Positions 51,832 through 61,205 of a stretch of DNA of 64,000 nucleotides are shown here, in pieces (within the stretch, counting starts at the first letter, position 1; every line of letters begins with the position of its first letter). Origin of the DNA: an uncultured Phascolarctobacterium sp. (GTDB lineage: Bacteria > Bacillota > Negativicutes > Acidaminococcales > Acidaminococcaceae); contig UQLS01000010.1 of the NCBI GenBank assembly GCA_900541915.1, positions 1 to 64,000 on the forward strand. Direction: 5' to 3'. The notes under the pieces were generated by a model. It searched no databases and was not told the origin of the DNA. It saw only the letters and a program-made list of their open reading frames with translations. A program made the translations under genes and the position numbers.

Positions 51832-53511
51832 ATGAAATTTGCTAAACAGTATGTTCCTTTTAATCCTGTAAAATTGCCTGACCGTCAATGGCCGGAAAAG
51901 GTTATTGAAAAAGCGCCCATTTGGTGCAGCGTTGATTTGCGTGATGGCAACCAAGCTTTGGTTACGCCCATGGGTATTGAAGAAAAACTGAAATTTTTCC
52001 ATACTTTGGTTAGCTGCGGTTTTAAAGAAATCGAAGTTGGCTTTCCTTCTGCTTCTGAAACAGAATATGAAATTTTGCGTACTTTGATTGAAGACGGCCA
52101 TATTCCTGATGATGTTACTGTTCAGGTTCTGGTACAGGCCAGAGAGGAATTGATTCGCAAAACCTTTGATGCTGTACGCGGGGCTAAAAATGTTATTATC
52201 CATTTTTATAATTCTACTTCTACGTTGCAGCGTAAGGTTGTTTTCGGCAAGGATATGGATGGTATCATTGATATCGCTGTTAAAGGAGCAAAACTGATAC
52301 GTCAGTTAACCGAGGAGGAAAAGGCTCGCAGCGGTATGAATATCAGATATGAATATTCTCCGGAAAGCTTTACCGGTACGGAGATAGATTTTTCTATTCG
52401 CATTTGTGAAGCGGTAATGGAAGCAATGGGTGCAACTAAAGAAAATCCTATTATCCTTAACCTGCCTTCTACAGTGGAGATGTCTACGCCTAACACTTAT
52501 GCTGACCAGATTGAATATTTCTGCAGAAATATCCGTAACAGAGAAGCTGCCATCATCAGTATTCATCCCCATAATGACCGCGGTACCGGCGTAGCTTCGG
52601 CAGAGCTGGCTCTTTTGGCCGGTGCAGAGCGTATTGAAGGTACCTTATTTGGTAATGGTGAACGTACCGGCAATTTAGATATTGTAACTGTTGCGCTCAA
52701 CATGTTTACGCAGGGTATTGATCCTGAGTTGGATTTTTCCAATATTTTGGATATCAAGAAAATTTATGAAAGCTGCACAAAGATGAAGGTGCCTGAACGT
52801 CAGCCTTATGCCGGTGAATTGGCTTTCACTGCTTTTTCCGGTTCCCACCAGGATGCTATCAGAAAAGGATACGAATATATGGAAAACAGCGGTACTCATC
52901 TGTGGGAAGTACCTTATCTGCCCATAAATCCGGCAGACCTGCACAGAGAATATGAACCTGTTATCCGTATTAACAGTCAGTCCGGCAAGGGCGGTGCAGC
53001 TTACGTGCTGCAGCATGCCGTTGGTTATAATCTGCCTAAAGAGATGCATCCGGAATTTGGCAATATTGTTAAAGCGGCGGCAGATGACTATGGCGACGAG
53101 CTGAGCAGTGAACAGATTGTTGCCCTGTTCCAGAAGGAATATCTGGAGTTTACAGGCAAATACAGTCTGCTGCGCCATCGCTTTACTGAGCTCAATGATG
53201 TTGACGGCAGCGTCCATAGCCGTTTCGAGGGTGCGCTGCAAACACCGGAAGGAGAAAAGAATATTGTCGGCATTGGTAATGGTCCTATAGACTCTTTCTT
53301 CCAGGCATTAAACGGTGTAGGCATTGTCGGTTATGAATTTGTCAATTACCATGAACATGCTATTTCCCGCGGCAGTGACGCTTTGGGTATCTGCTATATT
53401 GAATTGAAGAAACCTGATGGGGGTCACATCTTTGGTGCCGGTATTCATGCTAACATTAACGTAGCTGCTTTACTGGGTATTATTTGTGCGATAAATCGTG
53501 CAGAAAAATAG
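51832..53511 (+). CDS. leuA: 2-isopropylmalate synthase (long, LeuA type 2)
   Basis: A 559-residue enzyme that joins acetyl-CoA and 2-oxoisovalerate, the first step of leucine synthesis. The catalytic TIM-barrel has VDLRDGNQAL and the metal-binding ISIHPHNDRGTG; the C-terminal LeuA allosteric domain (from about 430) has the GNGPIDSFFQAL and GVGIVGYEFVNYHEHA segments for leucine feedback. The N-terminus KQYVPFNPVKLPDRQWP and length are those of the yeast/Corynebacterium-like LeuA. ATG 51832 follows GGAGG. Controlled by the T-box leader. leuBCD are not adjacent. Confidence 0.94.
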   Translation: MKFAKQYVPFNPVKLPDRQWPEKVIEKAPIWCSVDLRDGNQALVTPMGIEEKLKFFHTLVSCGFKEIEVGFPSASETEYEILRTLIEDGHIPDDVTVQVLVQAREELIRKTFDAVRGAKNVIIHFYNSTSTLQRKVVFGKDMDGIIDIAVKGAKLIRQLTEEEKARSGMNIRYEYSPESFTGTEIDFSIRICEAVMEAMGATKENPIILNLPSTVEMSTPNTYADQIEYFCRNIRNREAAIISIHPHNDRGTGVASAELALLAGAERIEGTLFGNGERTGNLDIVTVALNMFTQGIDPELDFSNILDIKKIYESCTKMKVPERQPYAGELAFTAFSGSHQDAIRKGYEYMENSGTHLWEVPYLPINPADLHREYEPVIRINSQSGKGGAAYVLQHAVGYNLPKEMHPEFGNIVKAAADDYGDELSSEQIVALFQKEYLEFTGKYSLLRHRFTELNDVDGSVHSRFEGALQTPEGEKNIVGIGNGPIDSFFQALNGVGIVGYEFVNYHEHAISRGSDALGICYIELKKPDGGHIFGAGIHANINVAALLGIICAINRAEK

Positions 53512-53624
53512 TTTTTGCTTGCAATAATTACATTATTCTTCTCGGCAGGAAAAAGAGCTTTGATTAAAGAAATATATATAAGCTTTAATTATTGATATTC
53601 TTGGTAAAGAAGGGAGTATGCTGC

Positions 53625-54851
53625 ATGAAAGAATTTGTTAAAAATTATTTAGCAGAGCATTATGACGATTATGTCAAAGATTTGGAAACCCTGACTAATA
53701 TTGATTCCGGTAACGGTGACCGTGAAGGTACTGAAGCAGCTAATAAATTTGTGGCTGAAAAAATGGAAGCTTTAGGAGCTGTTACGGAATTCAGATATAA
53801 TGACCGCGCCTGCCATCTCATTTCCCGCTTAGCTGGCAAAGGCAAGCTGACAGTACTTTTGGTTGCTCATGTTGATACAGTATTTAAACGCGGTGAAGCG
53901 GCTAAACGTCCCTTCCGTGTTGACGAAAACGGTTTTGCCTGGGGCCCCGGTGTAGGTGATGACAAGGCTACGGTTGTAGAAGTTATTTATGGTTTGCAGG
54001 CATTGAAAGCTGCCGGCTTTGATGATTTTAAGGAAATTATCTATTATACCAATGGTGAGGAAGAAGGCGGCTCTAAAACTGCCGAAGAAATAGTTGCTGA
54101 ACTTTCTCAGCAGTCTGATTTTGCTATTATTATGGACGTTGCTCGTCCGAACTGGGGGATTGTAACCCAGCGTAAAGGCAATGCCAAATATCGCATTGAA
54201 GTAACAGGCATTGGCGGTCATCACGGCAACGCTTCTCAGCACTGTGCCAACGCTATCCATCAGCTGGCTTATACTATCACTGAACTGCACAAACTGGCAA
54301 GTCCTATGCCCGGCAAACCTGAAGACTTTACTTCCGAAGCACTGAAAGCGCGCGGCATCGTTGATGCAGGTCAGTTTATTCCGCAAAATACCGTCAATGT
54401 AGGTGTGATTGGCTCTACTAATGATAAAATCAGTGTAATTCCCGGTGATGCTTTCTGCGAAGTGAATGTACGCTGCTTCTCCGTAGCAGAGCAACAGCGG
54501 CTGGATGCTGCGATTAAAGCTTTGGAGGATAAAATCGTTATCGAAGGTACCAAAGTGAAAGTCAGCGGCGGTATTGTTACCGGTCCTATGGAAAAAACAC
54601 CTCAAGTACAGAAAATGGTTGATATTTACAAAAATATCGTCAAAGAGGAATTTGGCGGAGAAGTTTCTGAGTGGGTTGCAGGCGGTTTGACTGACGGCAA
54701 CAGAACGGCGAAATTCATTCCTACCTTAGATGCGCTTGGCGTAGAGAATTATGATGAGCATACGGATCATGAGTCTGTTGATCTGAAAACTGCGGTTCCC
54801 AGAACAGCAGCATTTGCTCTTACGCTGGCTGAACTGACGAAAGTATTCTGA
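53625..54851 (+). CDS. M20 family metallopeptidase (carboxypeptidase G2-like)
   Basis: A 408-residue zinc hydrolase of the M20A group. Zinc-site motifs are complete: VAHVDTV (His, Asp), GPGVGDDKATV (bridging Asp), NGEEEGG (catalytic Glu plus ligand), IIMDVARPN and the C-terminal DEHTDHESVD (His). The dimerisation domain is about residues 185-300. No signal peptide, so cytoplasmic. Carboxypeptidase G2-like enzymes remove C-terminal glutamate or similar residues, but the substrate cannot be read. Start ATG 53625 follows AAGGGAG. A terminator follows; it may be read from its own promoter or from leuA. Confidence 0.88.
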   Translation: MKEFVKNYLAEHYDDYVKDLETLTNIDSGNGDREGTEAANKFVAEKMEALGAVTEFRYNDRACHLISRLAGKGKLTVLLVAHVDTVFKRGEAAKRPFRVDENGFAWGPGVGDDKATVVEVIYGLQALKAAGFDDFKEIIYYTNGEEEGGSKTAEEIVAELSQQSDFAIIMDVARPNWGIVTQRKGNAKYRIEVTGIGGHHGNASQHCANAIHQLAYTITELHKLASPMPGKPEDFTSEALKARGIVDAGQFIPQNTVNVGVIGSTNDKISVIPGDAFCEVNVRCFSVAEQQRLDAAIKALEDKIVIEGTKVKVSGGIVTGPMEKTPQVQKMVDIYKNIVKEEFGGEVSEWVAGGLTDGNRTAKFIPTLDALGVENYDEHTDHESVDLKTAVPRTAAFALTLAELTKVF

Positions 54852-54856
54852 TTTTC

Positions 54857-54886
54857 AACAGGCGGTGTATACCGCCTGTTTTTTAT
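54857..54886 (+). terminator. Terminator of the M20 peptidase gene
   Basis: A 10-bp perfect stem AACAGGCGGT/ACCGCCTGTT with a GTAT loop is followed by TTTTATAT. Confidence 0.9.
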
Positions 54887-54887
54887 A

Positions 54888-54896
54888 TGGTATAAT
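54888..54896 (+). promoter_or_regulatory. Extended -10 promoter for the unknown membrane protein gene
   Basis: TGGTATAAT fits the extended -10 consensus, 37 bases before the start codon. It is the same word as the element at 37171-37179. Confidence 0.5.
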
Positions 54897-54932
54897 TACA
54901 AAGATAATAAATTTTATATAAGGGATGATAAG

Positions 54933-55811
54933 ATGTCTAAGAAAAGTAACAAATATGCAGGCGATCCGCCTAAGCAGGAACTTGTCGGTGCCAACCCTTA
55001 TCTGGGACTGGGACGTCCTATTGATTTGTATGATGGCGTGACAAGAATTGCTATGCTGTGTACTATCCTGTCAGCTGTAGCTGTAACTATTTGGAAGACT
55101 ATGGCAGGTGTTGGTTCTTACGATGCTGCCATGGCAGGTATCGGTACAGCATTGGGATTTTTATTTTCCTTTATGATTGCGCAGGAACTTGATCCGGACA
55201 GAAAGCTTGGCGGTATTGTCGGTGGTGGTCTGACGATTATTGCTTCCCTGGTTCTTGGTGAAGGCAATATCTTAGTCATGCTGTGGCTGCTTTTTGTACT
55301 GCGTATGCTGAATCGTACTTCCGGTGACCGGCACCGCATTGTTGATAATCTAATCATTATCGGTTCTGCTGTTTGGCTTGGTACTGATGGTGCGTGGCTG
55401 TATCCTTTGATGACAGGTGCTATTTACGCGGTAGAAAGTCAGATTACCGGCGGTTATTTCCGCAGTCTGTATCTGGCTGGTGTAGCTATGGCAGGTGCGG
55501 CTGTTGCTAATTATGAAAGTGCTGCTCCGGTACTCTCTGTTATTTATGTTTACATAATGAGCTTTACTTTCATCATCTTCCTGCCGGAAATTCGTGCGGC
55601 AGCCTTTACACAGTTTAAGGCTGATAAGAGCGGCAAGCGTATCAGTCCACGCAGACTGCAGGTAGCGCAGGGAATGTTCCTGTTTATCGGATTCTTCCTG
55701 CCGTATTTCCATGGTGATGCTCAGGCTCTGGCATTGCTGCCGGCATTTATGGCTGCAATCGGCTGCGGCTGCTATCTTTTTGTTGACCTGCTGCAGAAGA
55801 AAATCGGTTGA
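54933..55811 (+). CDS. Multi-pass membrane protein of unknown function
   Basis: A 292-residue protein I do not recognise. A polar N-terminus of ~35 residues (KKSNKYAGDPPKQELVGANP...) is followed by about eight membrane segments. Between segments are charged loops such as QELDPDRKLGG and LNRTSGDRHR. No binding motif is visible. AAGGGAT precedes the ATG. It is upstream of, and probably co-transcribed with, the cyclophilin and GIY-YIG genes (spacing 35 and 1 base), with no terminator between. Confidence 0.78.
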   Translation: MSKKSNKYAGDPPKQELVGANPYLGLGRPIDLYDGVTRIAMLCTILSAVAVTIWKTMAGVGSYDAAMAGIGTALGFLFSFMIAQELDPDRKLGGIVGGGLTIIASLVLGEGNILVMLWLLFVLRMLNRTSGDRHRIVDNLIIIGSAVWLGTDGAWLYPLMTGAIYAVESQITGGYFRSLYLAGVAMAGAAVANYESAAPVLSVIYVYIMSFTFIIFLPEIRAAAFTQFKADKSGKRISPRRLQVAQGMFLFIGFFLPYFHGDAQALALLPAFMAAIGCGCYLFVDLLQKKIG

Positions 55812-55846
55812 TTTTAGTGCAGTAAATAGTTTAGGAGGCTTATACA

Positions 55847-56317
55847 ATGAGTGAAAACAGAAAAATCAAATTTACGACCAACAAAGGTGTCTTTGTTGCA
55901 GAAATGTTTGAGGATAAAGCTCCTCTGACTACTAAAAATTTTATTGAACTTACCGAAAAAGGCTTTTATGACGGTGTTATTTTCCATCGTGTTATTGAAG
56001 ACTTTATGATTCAGGGCGGTGACCCCACCGGTACTGGCATGGGCGGCCCTGGCTACAAAATTAAAGACGAATTTGGTGAAGGTCTGAAACATGATGATGA
56101 AGGCATCCTGTCCATGGCTAATGCAGGTCCTAACACTGGTGGCAGCCAGTTCTTCATTACTTTGGCACCTACTCCGTGGCTTGACGGTCATCATGCTATT
56201 TTTGGACGTATTGTTGAAGGTATGGAAGTAGTACGCCTGATTGGTGTTGTTCCTACTGATTTCCGTGATCGTCCGAAAGATCCTGTTATCATGGAAAAGG
56301 TTGAGGTTGTAAAATAA
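55847..56317 (+). CDS. Cyclophilin-type peptidyl-prolyl cis-trans isomerase
   Basis: A 156-residue, cytoplasmic cyclophilin that speeds up proline isomerisation during protein folding. The active-site stretch [19 protein letters not shown] has the catalytic Arg; GTQ-like [27 protein letters not shown] and the [14 protein letters not shown] segments follow. There is no signal peptide, so it is the cytoplasmic type. AGGAGG precedes the ATG. One base separates its stop from the next gene. Confidence 0.93.
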   Translation: MSENRKIKFTTNKGVFVAEMFEDKAPLTTKNFIELTEKGFYDGVIFHRVIEDFMIQGGDPTGTGMGGPGYKIKDEFGEGLKHDDEGILSMANAGPNTGGSQFFITLAPTPWLDGHHAIFGRIVEGMEVVRLIGVVPTDFRDRPKDPVIMEKVEVVK

Positions 56318-56318
56318 G

Positions 56319-56582
56319 ATGACGGCTTTTGTATATATGCTGCGGTGTAAAGATGGCAGCCTATATACTGGTTGGACGGACGATTTGCAGCATCGGCTGG
56401 AAATGCACCGGCAGGGAAAAGGGGCCAAGTATACAAGAGGACGTGGTCCTTTAGAGCTGGTGTACAGTGAAGAGCTGCCGGATAAATCCAGCGCCTTAAA
56501 ACGTGAATATGCTATTAAACAGATGAAACGCAGTGAAAAACTGCTTTTATGTTGTCAGCAGGACGGAAAAAGTAAAATTTGA
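56319..56582 (+). CDS. GIY-YIG domain protein (YhbQ/UPF0213 family)
   Basis: An 87-residue single-domain GIY-YIG nuclease-like protein. The core FVYMLRCKDGSLYTGWTDD is the VYxLxC...YTGxTxx form of the UPF0213/YhbQ family, followed by the conserved Arg and His of LQHRLEMHRQGKGAKYTRGRGP and the later Glu in LKREYAIKQM. Members are thought to act on DNA repair or RNA, without a settled role. It starts 1 base after the cyclophilin stop; the AAGG of that gene's 3' end would be its ribosome site, suggesting coupling. Confidence 0.88.
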   Translation: MTAFVYMLRCKDGSLYTGWTDDLQHRLEMHRQGKGAKYTRGRGPLELVYSEELPDKSSALKREYAIKQMKRSEKLLLCCQQDGKSKI

Positions 56583-56599
56583 AAGATTTCGAAAATTCA

Positions 56600-56628
56600 T
56601 TGCTTTTATAATTGTAATCAGATATAAT
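56600..56628 (+). promoter_or_regulatory. Sigma-A promoter of the cold-shock gene
   Basis: TTGCTT and TATAAT with a 17-base spacer. The 5' leader (from about 56635) holds a hairpin GAAC-T-TGTTT/AAACA-GTTC at 56638-56661, ahead of AGGAGG, possibly a cold-responsive element. Confidence 0.7.
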
Positions 56629-56687
56629 AAGCAGGTGAACTTGTTTAAAGAAACAGTTCAAGTTTTATTTTTAGGAGGCCCAGAAAT

Positions 56688-56885
56688 ATGACTGGCAAAG
56701 TAAAATGGTTTAATGCAGAAAAAGGTTATGGCTTTATCGAACGCGAAGACGGTGGCGATGTATTCGTACATTTCACTGCTATCCAAGCTGACGGCTACAG
56801 AACCCTTGAAGAAGGTCAAGCTGTAGAATTCGACGTTGTTCAAGGTGAACGCGGCGAACAAGCTACTAACGTTGTTCGTCTGTAA
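56688..56885 (+). CDS. Cold-shock protein (CspA family)
   Basis: A 65-residue single cold-shock domain. The RNP1 motif KGYGFIE and RNP2 motif VFVHF are present with the N-terminal [11 protein letters not shown]. These small proteins bind single-stranded RNA and act as RNA chaperones at low temperature or in growth transitions. It has its own promoter, a structured leader and a terminator. The symbol is left blank since numbering of csp genes is arbitrary. Confidence 0.95.
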   Translation: MTGKVKWFNAEKGYGFIEREDGGDVFVHFTAIQADGYRTLEEGQAVEFDVVQGERGEQATNVVRL

Positions 56886-56931
56886 TACATATAGAATTTA
56901 AACGCTTAATTTTATATTGTTAATGAACCGG

Positions 56932-56962
56932 AAAGGCACTTCCATTTGGAAGTGCTTTTTTT
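56932..56962 (+). terminator. Terminator of the cold-shock gene
   Basis: AAAGGCACTTCCA pairs with TGGAAGTGCTTTT (one G-U), followed by TTTT. Confidence 0.85.
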
Positions 56963-57061
56963 ACGTGCATTTTACATAGATATGTAACAGATTTTACATT
57001 GAACCGGTAAAATATGGACAATCGCAAAGCAAAAAGTAATTAATTAATGGAGGAATTGTGT

Positions 57062-58360
57062 ATGAAATTGAAAAAAATTTTAGCCGGTGCAATGGTATCT
57101 TTACTGGCTATGACTGCTCTTACTGGCTGCGGTAATGACAGCAAACAAGCAGATTCCGGCAAAAAGGTACAAATTGAATACTGGCATGTTGCTGCTGAAA
57201 GCTTCGGCGGTGCTACTGTTAAAGAACTGGTAGCAGATTTTAATAAAAAACATCCTAATATCGAAGTTGTAGCTAAATATAATCCTGATATGTACAAAGG
57301 CTTGACTCAAAACCTGCAGGCTGCAATGGCATCCGGAAAAAATCCGGACGTAGTACAGATGGGTTATTCTTATCTGAACTATGCAGCAGAAAACTTCAAA
57401 TATACTGATTTGAACGACGCTTTTAAACAGGCAGGCGATCCTAACTTTATGAAAGATAATTTCCTGCCCAACGTATTGGAACTGGCACAGACTGACGACG
57501 GCAAACAAATTGGTCTGCCTTATTCTGTAAGCGTGCCGGTACTTTATTACAACCCGGAAATCTTTGCTGCAGCAGGACTTGATCCGGAAAACCCGCCTAA
57601 AAACTGGAAAGAAGTAGCAGAAGATGCGAAGATCATCAAAGAAAAAACCGGTAATATGGGTTTCTTTATGCAGGAATATGCTGATAACTGGACTCAGCAG
57701 GCTTTGATTGAATCTAATGGCGGCGCTATGCTGAAAAAGGTTGACGGCAAAACTGTAGCTGCTTTTGATACTCCTGAAGCTGCAGAAGCATATCAGGTAA
57801 TTGCTGATATGGTTAAAGACGGCAGCGGCCTGCATGCAACTAACGAAGAAGGCTTCCAGGCGTATCTGAGTGGTAAACTGGGTATGGTCTGCACCACTAT
57901 CGGTAAACGTGCTAACTTTGAAAAGAGTGCTAAATTCCCTGTAAAAGCTGCTCCGTTCCCTGTTTTTGAAGGCAAAGAGCTGAAAGTTCCTGCTGGCGGC
58001 AACTTCCTGATGATTTTCTCCAAAGATAAAGAGAAAGAAAAAGCTGCAGTTGAATTTATCAAATATCTTGAATCTCCTGAAGCACTGGCAAAATGGAGTA
58101 CCGGTACCGGTTACCTGCCTCCTCGCAAAGGCGTAGCTGAAGATCCTTCCGGTTTCAAAAAGATTGTTGATGAAAACAAAAACATCCAGACTGCACTGGC
58201 AATGATGCCTAAAGTTGTAAAATGGGCAAGCTTCCCCGGTGCTAACGGTCTGCAGGCAGAACAACTGCTGATTGATGCCCGCGATATTATCCTCAGCGGT
58301 AAACAAAGCGCAGCTGACGCACTGCATGAAACTGCGGAAAAAATCAATAAATTGCTGTAA
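57062..58360 (+). CDS. Sugar ABC transporter substrate-binding lipoprotein (UgpB-like)
   Basis: A 432-residue family 1 solute receptor (SBP_bac_1). Lipoprotein signal MKLKKILAGAMVSLLAMTAL with lipobox LTGC (C23). The mature part begins IEYWHVAAESFGGATVKELV, as in sn-glycerol-3-phosphate/UgpB-type receptors, and has YNPDMYKGLTQNLQAAMASGKNPDVVQ and DQ-type SVSVPVLYYNPEIF. Start ATG 57062 follows GGAGG. First gene of a full receptor-permease-permease-ATPase operon. A glycerol-3-phosphate-like or sugar ligand is inferred from family only; there is no glycerophosphodiesterase gene in the operon. Confidence 0.88.
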   Translation: MKLKKILAGAMVSLLAMTALTGCGNDSKQADSGKKVQIEYWHVAAESFGGATVKELVADFNKKHPNIEVVAKYNPDMYKGLTQNLQAAMASGKNPDVVQMGYSYLNYAAENFKYTDLNDAFKQAGDPNFMKDNFLPNVLELAQTDDGKQIGLPYSVSVPVLYYNPEIFAAAGLDPENPPKNWKEVAEDAKIIKEKTGNMGFFMQEYADNWTQQALIESNGGAMLKKVDGKTVAAFDTPEAAEAYQVIADMVKDGSGLHATNEEGFQAYLSGKLGMVCTTIGKRANFEKSAKFPVKAAPFPVFEGKELKVPAGGNFLMIFSKDKEKEKAAVEFIKYLESPEALAKWSTGTGYLPPRKGVAEDPSGFKKIVDENKNIQTALAMMPKVVKWASFPGANGLQAEQLLIDARDIILSGKQSAADALHETAEKINKLL

Positions 58361-58377
58361 ATTGCATAAATCTTGAT

Positions 58378-58400
58378 AATGCCGCTGCTAAGGCGGCATT
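58378..58400 (+). terminator. Intra-operon hairpin after the receptor gene
   Basis: An 8-bp stem AATGCCGC/GCGGCATT with a 7-base loop and no real T-run. As with the other receptor genes in this window, it probably protects the receptor mRNA. Confidence 0.5.
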
Positions 58401-58428
58401 ATTTATCTACTGGTCAAAGGAGTTTTCT

Positions 58429-59307
58429 ATGAGTAAAAACGGCAAGGAAGCTTTGTTATATATCTTTCCGGCAGCAGCGCTGTTTCTGATCTTTTTTTAC
58501 TGGCCGCTGCTGCAGAATATCTATCTGAGCTTTTTTTCTTGGAATATGGTCAGTCCGACCATGAAATTTGTCGGTATTGAGAACTTTACCGAACTTTTAG
58601 CCAGTGCTGAACTGCTGAAAATATTACTGAATACAGTACTGTTTGTAGCAATTATGCTGGTGCTTAATTTTGTTCTTCCCTATATTTATTCGTTTGTCTT
58701 AGGACATTTGGTGCATCGCTGGAACGCTTTTTATCGTTCTGCTCTGTTCCTGCCTTCTACATTGTCATTAGCGGTAGCAAGCATTCTGTTTTTGTGGATT
58801 TATAATCCGCTGGCTGGTCCTTTAAGCATTATTCTGGGCTGGTTTGATATGGAGTCACCGCGTTGGTTTAAAGAAAATTATCTGGTTATTTTTGCTATCT
58901 GCACTATTATCGGCTGGAAGGTTTTTGGCTATAACCTGATTATTATGCTGGCCGCTATGGTTGCAGTGCCTCGTGAGATGATTGAAGCGGCTAAACTGGA
59001 AAATGCTTCCAACTGGGTGATTTTCAAAAAAATTATTCTGCCGATGACTTCATCAACAGCCATCTATGTATTTACCATAACCGTAGTATTTGGTCTGCAG
59101 TATGTACTGGTACCTGTTAATATGCTGACGCAGGGCGGTCCTGACCAAGGCAGTTCCAATCTGGTATATATCATTTACCAGTACGCCTTTACCTTCTTCC
59201 AGACAGGTAAGTCTGCTGCCTATGCGGTTATAACCATGGTATGCTATCTGGCATTCCTGTATGTGAAAAATAAATATCTGGAGAAAAAAGTATATTATGA
59301 AAACTGA
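58429..59307 (+). CDS. Sugar ABC transporter permease (UgpA/MalF type)
   Basis: A 292-residue permease with six membrane segments. N-terminus EALLYIFPAAALFLIFFYWPLL is typical of the UgpA group; the EAA loop is EAAKLENASNWVIFKKIILP. It follows the receptor gene after a hairpin and overlaps the second permease by 11 bases. Forms a heterodimer with the next gene product. Confidence 0.9.
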   Translation: MSKNGKEALLYIFPAAALFLIFFYWPLLQNIYLSFFSWNMVSPTMKFVGIENFTELLASAELLKILLNTVLFVAIMLVLNFVLPYIYSFVLGHLVHRWNAFYRSALFLPSTLSLAVASILFLWIYNPLAGPLSIILGWFDMESPRWFKENYLVIFAICTIIGWKVFGYNLIIMLAAMVAVPREMIEAAKLENASNWVIFKKIILPMTSSTAIYVFTITVVFGLQYVLVPVNMLTQGGPDQGSSNLVYIIYQYAFTFFQTGKSAAYAVITMVCYLAFLYVKNKYLEKKVYYEN

Positions 59308-60124
59308 TTTGCGCAAAGAATTTATCTGGCATGTACTGCTTTTAGCAGCTGTATTTCTGATGTTATGGCCCATTCTGTTCATGATTTCTACTTCTTTTAA
59401 AGATCTGAATCAGGTTTTTGAGTCTACCTTAAATCCGCTGCCCTGGCCGCCTACGTTCAGCAATTATCTGTCCGTATTGGAAAGTTTTCCGCTGCTGACT
59501 TATATTTGGAATACCTTCTTTATTGCGGCAGTAGTAACTGTCTGCAAGGCTACGACCAGTGTGTTGGCAGCCTTTGCCTTTGTTTATTATGATTTTAAAT
59601 ATAAAGAAACTATTTTCAACGGTATGCTGTTGACCTTCTTTATCCCTATAACAGTGCTGATTATGCCTAACTACCTGATGATGGCAAAATTAGACTTGCT
59701 GGACAGTCCCTGGGGCGTTATTTTACCGTGTTTAGTAGACGGTATGGGCGTTTTCCTCATGCGTCAGACTATGCGCAGTATACCTAAACCGTTGCTGGAA
59801 GCAGCAATTTTGGATGGTGCCAAACCGCATCAGATTTTGTGGAAAGTTATCCTGCCGCTGATTAAACCGTCAGTACTGGCTGTATCCATCCTGTTCTTTA
59901 TCAATTCCTGGAATGAATACTTCTGGCCGCTCTTGATTTTGCAGGACAAGGATAATTACACACTGCCGCTGGCCCTGCAGATGTTTATCAGCGCCGAGGG
60001 TGGCAGCGAATGGGGTATTGCCATGGCTGTTGCAACTTTAACAAGCTTGCCGCCTCTGCTCTTATACTGCTTCTGTCAGAAATTTATCATCAACACATTT
60101 ATGCAATCGGGGGTTAAAGGTTAA
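59297..60124 (+). CDS. Sugar ABC transporter permease (UgpE/MalG type)
   Basis: A 275-residue permease with six membrane segments. Family marks are LMLWPILFMISTSFKDLNQVF near the N-terminus, PxPxTFxNY-like NPLPWPPTFSNYLSV and the EAA loop LEAAILDGAKPHQILWKVILP. It overlaps the UgpA-type gene by 11 bases and the ATPase gene by one base (TAATG), so the three membrane-complex genes are tightly coupled. Confidence 0.9.
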   Translation: MKTDLRKEFIWHVLLLAAVFLMLWPILFMISTSFKDLNQVFESTLNPLPWPPTFSNYLSVLESFPLLTYIWNTFFIAAVVTVCKATTSVLAAFAFVYYDFKYKETIFNGMLLTFFIPITVLIMPNYLMMAKLDLLDSPWGVILPCLVDGMGVFLMRQTMRSIPKPLLEAAILDGAKPHQILWKVILPLIKPSVLAVSILFFINSWNEYFWPLLILQDKDNYTLPLALQMFISAEGGSEWGIAMAVATLTSLPPLLLYCFCQKFIINTFMQSGVKG

Positions 60125-61200
60125 TGCAAAACAGTATTGTTTTTTCACATGTAAAAAAAGCTTACGGCAAAACCGTTGTTATAGAAGATTTGAATCTGGA
60201 AATCCGCGAAGGCGAGCGACTTATTCTTTTAGGGCCTTCCGGCTGCGGCAAGACTACTACGCTGCGTATGATTGCCGGCTTTGAGGAAATCAGCGGCGGC
60301 GAGCTTTATATGAACGGCAAGGTAGTTAATGATTTGCCGCCCGGAGAACGCAATATCGCTATGGTATTTCAAAGCTATGCGCTGTTCCCGCATCTGAGTG
60401 TATGGGATAATATTACTTTCGGTTTGCAGCTGCAAAAATTACCGGAAGATGAAATCCGTACAAGAGCAGAAAAAGCTTTGGAGATTTTGCATCTTAAAGG
60501 CTATGAACATAAAAAAACTCATGAGCTCAGCGGCGGTCAGAAGCAAAGGGTTGCTCTCTGCCGTGCTATTGTTAAGCATTCTCCGTACTTTTTGCTGGAT
60601 GAGCCGCTTTCCAACCTTGATGCTCAGCTGCGTCAAAAGGCAAGAACTGAGCTGGTAAAACTGCATGAAATGTTTAAACCGACTATGATTTATGTTACAC
60701 ATGACCAGATTGAGGCAATGACTGTTGCCAACAGAATTGCGGTTATGAATAAAGGTGTGCTGCAGCAGATTGATACCCCGGAGAATATTTATCATCATCC
60801 GGCTAATACTTTTGTAGCTTCCTTTATTGGTTCTCCGGCTATGAATATCATTAAAGCACGTTTTGACAATAAAAAACTGGCTGTGGGTAAATGCTGCCTG
60901 GAAGTGCCGGAAGCATGGTGCAAGATTATTGACGGCAGAAAAGAATTATTGTTTGGTTTGCGTCCTGAAGCCTGCGTGCCTAAATTTGACGGAGGCATGA
61001 TTAAAGGGCAGGTTGAATTTATGGAAAATACCGGCAATCTGAAAACTGCCAACCTGCGTCTTGGCAGCGGTGAAAATTTCTTTATTCAGGCCAGTGACCC
61101 GAAACTTGATTTGCAGTCTGCCAAAGGCTTTGATTTTGACTGGAGCAATGTCAACTTGTTTGATGCTGAAACAGGCATGAATATAGGTTATGTGAGGTAA
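60124..61200 (+). CDS. Sugar ABC transporter ATP-binding protein (UgpC/MalK type)
   Basis: A 358-residue ATPase with an N-terminal ABC domain (Walker A GPSGCGKTT, Q-loop VFQSYALFPHLSV, signature [15 protein letters not shown], Walker B YFLLDEPLSNLDAQ) and a C-terminal TOBE regulatory domain (from about 240). The group is MalK/UgpC (CUT1 sugar importers). The signature is followed by CRAIVK in place of the usual ARAIV. It starts one base inside the UgpE-type gene. The isomerase gene follows 5 bases later. Confidence 0.92.
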   Translation: MQNSIVFSHVKKAYGKTVVIEDLNLEIREGERLILLGPSGCGKTTTLRMIAGFEEISGGELYMNGKVVNDLPPGERNIAMVFQSYALFPHLSVWDNITFGLQLQKLPEDEIRTRAEKALEILHLKGYEHKKTHELSGGQKQRVALCRAIVKHSPYFLLDEPLSNLDAQLRQKARTELVKLHEMFKPTMIYVTHDQIEAMTVANRIAVMNKGVLQQIDTPENIYHHPANTFVASFIGSPAMNIIKARFDNKKLAVGKCCLEVPEAWCKIIDGRKELLFGLRPEACVPKFDGGMIKGQVEFMENTGNLKTANLRLGSGENFFIQASDPKLDLQSAKGFDFDWSNVNLFDAETGMNIGYVR

Positions 61201-61205
61201 AAAAG

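Noticed and set aside
57101..58327. A 408-codon open frame antisense to the sugar receptor gene
   Set aside because: Same type of shadow frame; rich in Phe/Cys/Ile with no domain and no ribosome site.
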